From NCBI GenBank assembly GCA_038147755.1, contig JAYQTS010000006.1, positions 1 through 64,000 of the forward strand: a stretch of DNA of 64,000 bases, written 5' to 3'. Each line of letters opens with the position of its first letter. Within the stretch, counting starts at the first letter, position 1. This stretch comes from UBA5951 sp012269555 (GTDB lineage: Bacteria > Pseudomonadota > Alphaproteobacteria > Puniceispirillales > Puniceispirillaceae). A program made the position numbers and the translations under genes. Of the stretch, positions 57,808 to 64,000 are shown in pieces. The notes beneath the pieces were generated by a model. That model saw only the letters and a program-made list of their open reading frames with translations, did no database searches and was not told the origin of the DNA.

Positions 57808-58621
57808 TAACTAATGCTCCTATTATCTCTCTGAGGTTGAGCAGGCTTGCATTTGTCAGATCACTGATAGAGTTCGCCAATGATGTTGTAGAAAAGTATA
57901 AAACGAAGAAGACTCCAATAAGTGTTATCGAAAAACCGATTGAGAATAAATTCAAGGATGGTGCAGAGCGTGTAATTATACCTATACTTACATTAGTCAA
58001 TAACAAGACTACTGAAAATGGAAGCATTATGATTGAAGCTGCATAAAACATTGTACCTGCTGCTTGAATGCCAGATGATATGAAGATTTCAAATGATGGA
58101 ATAATACCAATTGGTAAAATTCTATATGAATCCAGTAACGTACTTATGGCAACTAGATGTCCATCAGTACTTGTAAATAAAACTAATAAAAAAAGATAAA
58201 AAATCTGACTAACTACTGGTGTTTGACCGCCAGTGGCGGGAGTCTATTTGCGCCGCAAAACTTAATCCTGACGATGCTGCTACTTTTTCTCCAGCCAACA
58301 AAATAGCAGCAAACCAGATGGTTAGAATCAGGCCAGCAGAAAGCCCAATAGCAATTTCTGAGAATATAATTATTATTGATTTATAAGATGTTAACATCTC
58401 TATATTCACAGGAGTTGTATATTGCCAAATAACCATCGTAAGCATTACACCCATGGTCAATCTCACTTGTAGGGGAACCCATCTTGCACCAAGAAGAGGG
58501 GACGAAATTAAAAATGCACCAATTCTTAACATTGCTACAAAAAATTGTAAGGCCATGGTAATGAGGCCTTGTAATTCCAGACCTGGAAATGCGTTAATAG
58601 TTTGAGCAGTAATGGAAGCAT
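57800..58621 (-). CDS. fliR: Flagellar export protein FliR, frameshifted
   Basis: An inner-membrane export-gate subunit. The N-terminal segment (FFVAMLRIGAFLISSPLLGA, SGLSFAAQIDS) breaks in a G3 run at 58238-58240. The next frame continues with ATGGQTPVVSQIFYLFLLVL, then DGHLVAISTLLDSYRILPIG and FYAASIIMLPFSVVLLLTNV to 57800. Six helices are present in total. The N-terminus is probably the ATG at 58621 with another small frame error, since the conserved lead-in FPGLELQGLITMALQ is in the main frame without a good start. Reconstructed length is about 273 residues. Confidence 0.9.
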
Positions 58622-58627
58622 ATCAAA

Positions 58628-58906
58628 TTAGCTAATATTAGCAATTTGGTCAAAAATAAAACCAAAATAATCGGTGAGTTGCGTTAAAATAAAATTCGAA
58701 AGAAGGCCAAAAGATATCATTACGATAACTAGTTTTGGAACAAAACTTAAGGTCATTTCGTTTATTGAGGTGGCTGCTTGTATGATGCCTATAGTGAGAC
58801 CAACAGCAAGACCAATAGCTAGTAATGGCCCGGCTGCCAAAATGATTTGCCAAAAGGCTATTCTTAAGAATTCTACATTCTGATCAAATAAATTTGCGCT
58901 ATTCAA
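58628..58906 (-). CDS. fliQ: Flagellar export protein FliQ
   Basis: A two-helix export-gate subunit of about 92 residues: VEFLRIAFWQIILAAGPLLA and IGLAVGLTIGIIQAATSINE, then MTLSFVPKLVIVMISFGLLS. The best start is the TTG at 58906, preceded by GGAGG that overlaps the fliP stop; a TTG at 58918 adds four residues. It lies between fliP and fliR in the universal order. Confidence 0.94.
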   Translation of the reverse strand: MNSANLFDQNVEFLRIAFWQIILAAGPLLAIGLAVGLTIGIIQAATSINEMTLSFVPKLVIVMISFGLLSNFILTQLTDYFGFIFDQIANIS

Positions 58907-58907
58907 T

Positions 58908-59742
58908 TTATCCTCCAATAGAATAGGTAGCTACGAGTGAGCCAACTGTCATTGACCAACCATCAACTAATACGAATAAAAGTAATTTGAATGGCATAGC
59001 TACCAGCATTGGGCTGAGCATCATCATTCCAAGAGACATCAAAATAGAAGCGATTACCATATCAATCACCAAGAATGGCAGGAATAGTAGGAACCCTATC
59101 TGAAAAGCAGTTTTTAATTCTGAAGTGATAAAAGCTGGCAGTAACACAGATAAAGGAACAGCCTCTGGTGAGTCGTAATTTGAAATACCAACCATATCTG
59201 AAAACATATTTAGGTCGGTTATTCTTGTATTCTGTACTAAGAATCTTTTCATTACGTTAGTACCATCAGATAGGGCAACATCTGCGGTCATCTCGCCATC
59301 GAGATAGGGTGAGATAGCATCATCATATAAAGTCTCAAATGTTGGCGCCATAATAAAAAAGTTAAAAATAGTGCAATTGCGATAAGTACTTGGTTAGGGG
59401 GTGTTTGTTGCGTCCCCATTGCTTGCCTTAAGATAGATAAAACAATAATTACTCTGGTAAATGAAGTCATTCCTAAGACTAGAGAGGGAAGGACTGTCAA
59501 TGCAGTCATTAATGCTAGTATTTGTAAGGAGAGTGAATAGGTGGTTCCAGCTTCACCGTCACCATTCATTACATTTAATACAGGCAAGCCAGATAGGCTT
59601 GTCTCCAGTGCTGATTGGGCGAATGCATTGTCAAAACCTAATACGCTTAAAGAAAAAGGCAGCCCAGAAAGAATACGTGTTTAAGCCGTAAGCTATTTCT
59701 TAGAAGTTTCTCCATTATTTTAAATCGCAATTTTACATTCAT
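58908..59742 (-). CDS. fliP: Flagellar export protein FliP, frameshifted
   Basis: The core export-gate subunit. Three segments join. The signal-bearing N-terminus from the ATG at 59742 (KHVFFLGCLF) breaks in an A5 run (plus strand) at 59653-59657. The middle segment (QILALMTALTVLPSLVLGMT, SFTRVIIVLSILRQAMGTQQ, TPPNQVLIAIALFLTF) breaks in the A6 run at 59355-59360. The C-terminal part (MAPTFETLYDDAISPYLDGE, LLPAFITSELKTAFQIGFLL, SLGMMMLSPMLVAMPFKLLL) is intact. The joined length of about 277 residues is normal. The start overlaps the fliO stop as ATGA. Confidence 0.95.
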
Positions 59743-60209
59743 TTATTTAATCCTAATAATGGGTTTTTAGTACGAGCTTGCTTTATTGCATCAAATATTG
59801 ATTTTGTTTGAGTCAGACTTGTATTTGCACTTTTTTCTGTTAGCTCTAACTTATTGTGCTGTTTAGCTTTGCTCTCACTTAGCGGAGACTGATTGATATT
59901 TTTGGTTTGTTGATTATCTATTCCAGTTTGCTTTAAAATACTGTTCTCTGAAGCAAGCTTTACGAGCTGGGCAGAAACCCCTTTGCCAGATGCCATTAAA
60001 AAGATTTCATCTCCTACCTTTATCAATCTTAAACGTTCAGATGGACTGATAGCAGTATCTTCCATTACAAAAATTGCTTTCTCATTTTGTAATTTGATAC
60101 TAAGTCGACCTCTATTTTTGCGCACAAAAAGTAGAATGCCCAACAGAATTGATAGAAATATGAATATTATGGTGACTTGTTCGTAACTAAACGGATTTAT
60201 GGCAACCAT
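59739..60209 (-). CDS. fliO: Flagellar biosynthesis protein FliO
   Basis: A single-pass membrane protein that helps FliP assemble. The N-terminal helix is TIIFIFLSILLGILLFV, followed by the cytoplasmic domain with the family pattern AISPSERLRLIKVGDEIFLM. The Asn/Gln/Ser-rich tail to residue 156 is variable in the family. It is first of the fliOPQR-flhB unit, with a sigma-54 promoter match about 40 bases upstream. Confidence 0.85.
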   Translation of the reverse strand: MVAINPFSYEQVTIIFIFLSILLGILLFVRKNRGRLSIKLQNEKAIFVMEDTAISPSERLRLIKVGDEIFLMASGKGVSAQLVKLASENSILKQTGIDNQQTKNINQSPLSESKAKQHNKLELTEKSANTSLTQTKSIFDAIKQARTKNPLLGLNK

Positions 60210-60249
60210 ATCTTTGTAAATCCTTCAATCTAATAAAGTGATTAACAAA

Positions 60250-60266
60250 GGCAAAACTTATGCCAT
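60250..60266 (-). promoter_or_regulatory. Sigma-54 (-24/-12) promoter before fliO
   Basis: The minus strand reads ATGGCATAAGTTTTGCC, with the essential GG and GC exactly 10 bases apart as in the RpoN consensus TTGGCACG-N4-TTGCA. The fliO ATG lies about 40 bases downstream. No similar match was searched exhaustively elsewhere. RpoN control of late flagellar genes is known in other alphaproteobacteria such as Caulobacter and Rhodobacter. Confidence 0.6.
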
Positions 60267-60405
60267 AACGTTCTATAAAACGATATTAATTGGTAACATA
60301 TTGTAATTTATGATGAAAATAATATTTATAAAGAATATTTTTTAACATTTCTATTTTTATGTCATAATATTGACACACTTATGACAACGAAACAAATTAA
60401 TATAT

Positions 60406-60705
60406 CTAGAGATTTTCAACTCTTTTTTCCGGAGACACTATTTCAGAGAATCGAATTCCAAAACGTTCTCCAACCATCACGACCTCTCCCTTAGCAATCA
60501 TAGTTCCATTTGCTAAAATATCTAACGGGTCGCCGGCTAATCTGTCGAGCTCAATAACAGAACCTTCATTTAGTCTTAATAAATCCCTAATTTTTAACTC
60601 AGCACTGCCAACTTCTACTGTTAGATTAACTTCTATATTTTCCAAAATCCGCAAATTATCATAACCGACATTCTCTTCACTCTGGTTTTCTGTTTCCTCA
60701 GACAT
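60406..60705 (-). CDS. fliN: Flagellar motor switch protein FliN
   Basis: A C-ring subunit of 99 residues with one SpoA domain: VNLTVEVGSAELKIRDLLRL, NEGSVIELDRLAGDPLDILA, NGTMIAKGEVVMVGERFGIR. The N-terminal 25 residues are acidic. It is downstream of fliM (55 bp) and ends the fliKLMN series. The following gap of about 200 bp carries a weak hairpin (TGTCATAA/TTATGACA, 60360-60390) and the fliO promoter. Confidence 0.95.
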   Translation of the reverse strand: MSEETENQSEENVGYDNLRILENIEVNLTVEVGSAELKIRDLLRLNEGSVIELDRLAGDPLDILANGTMIAKGEVVMVGERFGIRFSEIVSPEKRVENL

Positions 60706-60760
60706 CTTATTGTCCTTTCTGTTTTTTTTACAATGGCTTATTATACCATTTTTATTCTTG

Positions 60761-61738
60761 TTATATTTTTCTAATTCTAGAGGTTAAATTAATTGCTGCT
60801 TGACCGCTAACTTCTCCAATTTCTCCTCTAAATAATAACTCTTCATCCATCAGTATTTCAACACCCTCACCAATTTGAATTGGAAAAACATCTCCTTGTT
60901 TCAAATTAATTAGTGCTTTCATTGACAGTTTTGGCTCACTTAACTTTGCCTTTACTCTAAGTGGTATTTCCAGTACTGCTTTTTCCATTTCCTCTCGCCA
61001 AGTTTCATCGTCATAAGAAATATCAGATTGTACACGCGAACGTAGCTGTGATGCGATTGGTTTTAGTATTTGCAAAGGATAAATGATATCAAAACTAGCA
61101 GCATCGGTATTGGGTAATTGAATAACAAAAGAGCATATAATCACCAAATCCGTGCCATCAACGAATGATGCAAATTGTGGATTGATTTCTCTGTTTTGAT
61201 AAGTAATTGTTGTTGGTGTTAAATCATTCCAAGCATCTTGTAAAACTTTGTTAAGACCTGTTGTTATAAGTTCAATTAATCTGTCTTCAGTGGTTGTAAA
61301 TTCTGACCGTCTGCTTTTTAAGGGCTCAATTTTACCACCATAATATGCGTTTGTTAGAATGGAAATAAACGAGGGATCAATTACCATCATCATATTGCCT
61401 CGTAATTCTTCCATCCTACTGATATTCATGCTCATAAAACCATCAATATTAGCAGCATATTCATCGAAAGATTTTACCTCTGGAGGAAAAGAAGAGATAC
61501 GGGGTTGAAGCCTAAGCATTGGGAGAAAAACGCTTCTAGCAAATCTTGCAAAGCGTTCATTAATCATGCGAAGTGCATAATAATCGCCCATCAAAGATAA
61601 GTCGTCAGATCCAAATTTAAATGGCCTTATATTACTATCGTCTATTCCCTCAGAAATTGTTGAGCCTTCGTCCTCTCCATCCAGACCTTCAATCAGCGCA
61701 TTTACTTCCTCTGTGCTTAACTTTCGGGTAGATGCCAC
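60761..61738 (-). CDS. fliM: Flagellar motor switch protein FliM
   Basis: The CheY-P binding C-ring protein, 325 residues. The N-terminus has LSTEEVNALIEGLDGEDEGS; its EIDALI-type CheY-binding segment is modified. The middle CheC-like domain has LRMINERFARFARSVFLPML and MEELRGNMMMVIDPSFISIL. The C-terminal SpoA domain has LINLKQGDVFPIQIGEGVEI. The start is a GTG, 27 bases after the reconstructed fliL end. Confidence 0.96.
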   Translation of the reverse strand: MASTRKLSTEEVNALIEGLDGEDEGSTISEGIDDSNIRPFKFGSDDLSLMGDYYALRMINERFARFARSVFLPMLRLQPRISSFPPEVKSFDEYAANIDGFMSMNISRMEELRGNMMMVIDPSFISILTNAYYGGKIEPLKSRRSEFTTTEDRLIELITTGLNKVLQDAWNDLTPTTITYQNREINPQFASFVDGTDLVIICSFVIQLPNTDAASFDIIYPLQILKPIASQLRSRVQSDISYDDETWREEMEKAVLEIPLRVKAKLSEPKLSMKALINLKQGDVFPIQIGEGVEILMDEELLFRGEIGEVSGQAAINLTSRIRKI

Positions 61739-61765
61739 GATAAATACTCCTGTTAGATTTAAATC

Positions 61766-62342
61766 TTAATTCAGTACGAAAGACGTAAATAGAACTTCCT
61801 GAATGCCACCAAAGTTTTCTAATAAAATTAATTTATTATTTATCCCTTCTTTAAGTGCAGAAGCAAGTGCAGCCTTTCCATTTGTTCCTTCAATGTCTTC
61901 TTCGGCAAATTCACTCAATACACCCAATATCGTAGAGCGCAATGCTAACTCATGTGACTCAACATTCATCATCACAGTATCATCATATTGTGTTGAAACA
62001 CCTATCCCTACTTGAAGCATTTTTCGAGAGCCCCGCAAGTTTGTTGTAAATGTCCCTGGGAATTCATAATAAATGGTTACAAAATTTTCTTGCTCTGGTG
62101 TTTCTTTTGAAACTTTCTTTGGAGATGAGTTATCTTCTGATGCTTCTTGCTGCCGCAGCTTCCTCCATTTTTCTTTCAATAATAGCCTCAATTTCCTCAG
62201 ATGGGTCGGGTTGACTGCTACCAAATACGAAATAACCAACACCAAGCCCTACTGCGATAAGAACAATACCACCTACTACAAACAAAATGATTTTGAGCAG
62301 ACCACCTTTAGATTTTTTTTCTTCTACTTCTTCATCAGCCAT
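61766..62342 (-). CDS. fliL: Flagellar basal body-associated protein FliL, frameshifted
   Basis: A stator-associated membrane protein. The first frame gives the cytoplasmic head and TM helix (LLKIILFVVGGIVLIAVGLG then VGYFVFG) with an acidic linker. It stops at 62130. The next frame continues with QEASEDNSSPKKVSKETPEQ and the periplasmic domain (FVTIYYEFPGTFTTNLRGSR, LQVGIGVSTQYDDTVMMNVE, LRSTILGVLSEFAEEDIEGT) to FTSFVLN. The break is near 62148-62160. The joined length is about 191 residues. Confidence 0.92.
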
Positions 62343-62398
62343 TTTTTGTTCCTTTAGGTTAGTATAATATCATGCAATTATATTTAAAATTGAATTAT

Positions 62399-63874
62399 CT
62401 ATTTTTTTCCCAAATTTGTTTTATTCAGTCCAGTTTTATCTTCTAACGATTCTTTAGTGTCTTTTGATAACTTTTCATTATCACTGCCTTGTTTTGTCTC
62501 CTTTTCATGCTTGCTTGAAAAGCTTGCTTGAAGCAAACTCAACCGCAAGCCAATATCCTGCATCATCTGTGCCAGTTTTCCCTCTGATTCTAATAATATG
62601 TTGGCAGCGGCAGAGGTCTCTGTAGAAATCTGAATAGATGCATCATCTCCTGATATATTAAGGGAAACGGTCATTCTACCTAATTGTTTAGGATTTAGGG
62701 ATATATCTAGAGTTTTATTGCCATCTTTTAATTGAGTTTCTATTTGACGTACGAGGACTTCTTTCCAAGCTTTATCGGCCATATTAAGCTTTTGAATAGT
62801 AGACAAAGGAGAGTTGGCTCTAAGTATCTGATTTTGAGATTGATATTCGTTAGAGTCTTGTCCTGAATTAACACCGGAATGCATATCCAAACTGTTATTT
62901 TGTATATTTGATTGGCTGGTTGCATTAGAAGTAAGTTGCTGACTTAATTCCACTTGCCTCGTCAAAGTTCCTGTTGTGTTTTCTTTTAAATTACTTTTGC
63001 TATTTAGAGAGTTAATCAAGGGCGGTTTTAAATTGGGAATTTTATAAACCTGTGTATTTAAAAAATCCTTATTATTAAAACTATCCTTGGAGACTGATAT
63101 TGTCTCTTTCTTTTTCAGGCTTTCTAAATTTTCTAGACCAGCATTAGTATTTTTCGCCACTTTTTGTTCGTCTAATACCTCCATGGCTTTATCCAATGCA
63201 CTAGTATTTTTGAGTTTGGAAGTATTTATAAAACTTTTTTCTGTTTTTATATCTGAAAGGTTATTATTTGATTCTTTTGATACAATTGCTTGTTCAATTA
63301 ACTTAATTACTTTGGTGAGGTCATCACTACTTGCGGGGTTATCATAAAAATTGCTTAATTTATTTGTAGGCAGAGAATTTAGTTTGGCGTTTGCGTAAGC
63401 CAAAGATTGGCGTGAAAATGGATGTGCGGCTGGTGTTTTTTCTATTTTTATTTCGTTAGAATTTATTTCTGAGGCATTATTCTTATTCGATGAATTCGTT
63501 TGATTCAATGAAACGATCTTTTCTTCTAATCCATCTACAACCATGTTTTCCGGTGAATGTTTCTCATTCAAAAGTAACCTTAATTTTCCTATTGCGGTAG
63601 CAAGGTTGCTGTTGTTCTTTTCTTCAGGGTCTCCTGTGAGAGTGTCCGAGTCATTTAAATTTGCTTCTATCACCTGCCAAACATTTTTCTCCTCAGAATT
63701 TAATTTTAATTTTAATTCACTACTTATAAAATCAATAGAATCTGGGTCAAGTTCGCTCACTATGGAGAATATGTTTTCAAATAAGGCATCAGATTGATTA
63801 TCTTGTTTTTCCGCTTGTCTTGTGGTTTGAGAAGATTGAACGCTGGAGTTTGTTCCACCGGTAACATGTGTCAT
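62399..63874 (-). CDS. fliK: Flagellar hook-length control protein FliK
   Basis: A 491-residue, Ser/Asn/Lys-rich, low-complexity ruler protein. The conserved C-terminal domain at about residues 365-460 reads VLVRQIETQLKDGNKTLDIS, LNPKQLGRMTVSLNISGDDA and AAANILLESEGKLAQMMQDI, typical of the hook-length control C-terminus that contacts FlhB. A charged tail follows. The N-terminal two thirds show no other domain, as usual. It is first of a fliK-fliL-fliM-fliN unit with a sigma-54 promoter just upstream. Confidence 0.9.
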   Translation of the reverse strand: MTHVTGGTNSSVQSSQTTRQAEKQDNQSDALFENIFSIVSELDPDSIDFISSELKLKLNSEEKNVWQVIEANLNDSDTLTGDPEEKNNSNLATAIGKLRLLLNEKHSPENMVVDGLEEKIVSLNQTNSSNKNNASEINSNEIKIEKTPAAHPFSRQSLAYANAKLNSLPTNKLSNFYDNPASSDDLTKVIKLIEQAIVSKESNNNLSDIKTEKSFINTSKLKNTSALDKAMEVLDEQKVAKNTNAGLENLESLKKKETISVSKDSFNNKDFLNTQVYKIPNLKPPLINSLNSKSNLKENTTGTLTRQVELSQQLTSNATSQSNIQNNSLDMHSGVNSGQDSNEYQSQNQILRANSPLSTIQKLNMADKAWKEVLVRQIETQLKDGNKTLDISLNPKQLGRMTVSLNISGDDASIQISTETSAAANILLESEGKLAQMMQDIGLRLSLLQASFSSKHEKETKQGSDNEKLSKDTKESLEDKTGLNKTNLGKK

Positions 63875-63912
63875 ACTATTTACCCGCTTTGAATTAAAAT
63901 TTTCAAATGCGT

Positions 63913-63929
63913 TGCAAATAAAATGCCAA
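63913..63929 (-). promoter_or_regulatory. Sigma-54 (-24/-12) promoter before fliK
   Basis: The minus strand reads TTGGCATTTTATTTGCA. It matches the RpoN consensus TTGGCACG-N4-TTGCA at every position except the less conserved CG, with correct GG-GC spacing. The -12 element is about 40 bases before the fliK ATG, leaving a leader of roughly 27 bases. The remaining bases 63930-64000 hold no gene I can name. Confidence 0.68.
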
Positions 63930-64000
63930 CTTTTTTAAAGCTTAAAAGGCTAATTTATTAATATTAGGGTTTTATCTGCCAAATTTTCCGGGCAGTCTCT

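Noticed and set aside
60361..60388. TGTCATAA/TTATGACA hairpin between fliN and fliO as a terminator
   Set aside because: 8-bp weak stem with an 11-nt loop and no T-run on the minus strand; insufficient support.
1..64000. CRISPR arrays, insertion sequences, prophage or integrase genes
   Set aside because: No spaced direct repeats, transposase motifs or phage genes were found; the window is core chromosome in character.

Overview
This 64 kb window is AT-rich chromosomal DNA from a planktonic marine alphaproteobacterium. The evidence is gene order: greA-carB-carA-yqeY-dnaG-rpoD-tRNA(CAU), lgt-midA-pgeF, nudix-DUF6111-cca, petABC, a petP/petR-like regulator pair, and TIGR02186 next to TauE/SafE. 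It also carries a complete proteorhodopsin/retinal cassette and flagellar export genes. A SAR116-like or similar surface-ocean lineage fits, but the sequence alone does not settle the taxon.

Layout: 1-1435 is the end of a molybdopterin locus (moeA, moaD, moaE), convergent with hisI. A DEAD-box helicase and an FMN-dependent alpha-hydroxy-acid dehydrogenase follow. From 5.8 to 13.2 kb the minus strand carries proteorhodopsin, crtE, crtI, crtB, crtY, blh and idi. Together these make IPP/DMAPP, GGPP, phytoene, lycopene, beta-carotene and retinal for a green-tuned proton-pumping rhodopsin. A perfect intrinsic terminator separates the rhodopsin gene from the pigment genes. From 13.7 to 23 kb lie a small membrane protein, a flavin reductase, rarD, a cyclophilin, uspA, a TauE/SafE exporter with its partner, DUF1285, nudix, cca and hemF. 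At 23.2-25.8 kb is the cytochrome bc1 operon petABC. From 25.9 to 45 kb are housekeeping genes: ychF, pth, rplY, prs, pgeF, midA, lgt, ubiK, ybjN, proC, a tRNA-binding protein, a MarR/OmpR/EnvZ regulatory trio, ilvE, pgsA, uvrC, a Ca2+/Na+ exchanger, an ELM1-like protein and an Lrp regulator. At 45-54.5 kb is greA-carBA, yqeY, dnaG, rpoD and a tRNA.

From 54.5 to 64 kb the minus strand encodes flagellar switch and export components in two apparent transcription units, fliK-fliL-fliM-fliN and fliO-fliP-fliQ-fliR-flhB. Each is preceded by a good -24/-12 (sigma-54) promoter match about 40 bp before its first gene. Four poorly characterised genes follow flhB: a small membrane protein, a CxxC protein, a membrane-anchored coiled coil and a PDZ-like membrane protein. 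They may belong to the same motility locus.

Quality warning: about twenty conserved genes or gene ends, including essential dnaG, carA, petC and hemF, are broken by apparent single-base indels, mostly in homopolymers. In each the protein family continues in the adjacent frame. I read this as sequencing or assembly error, and give spans for the reconstructed genes. One lesion, in pgeF, is an in-frame TAG. No CRISPR array, insertion sequence, prophage or rRNA was seen.
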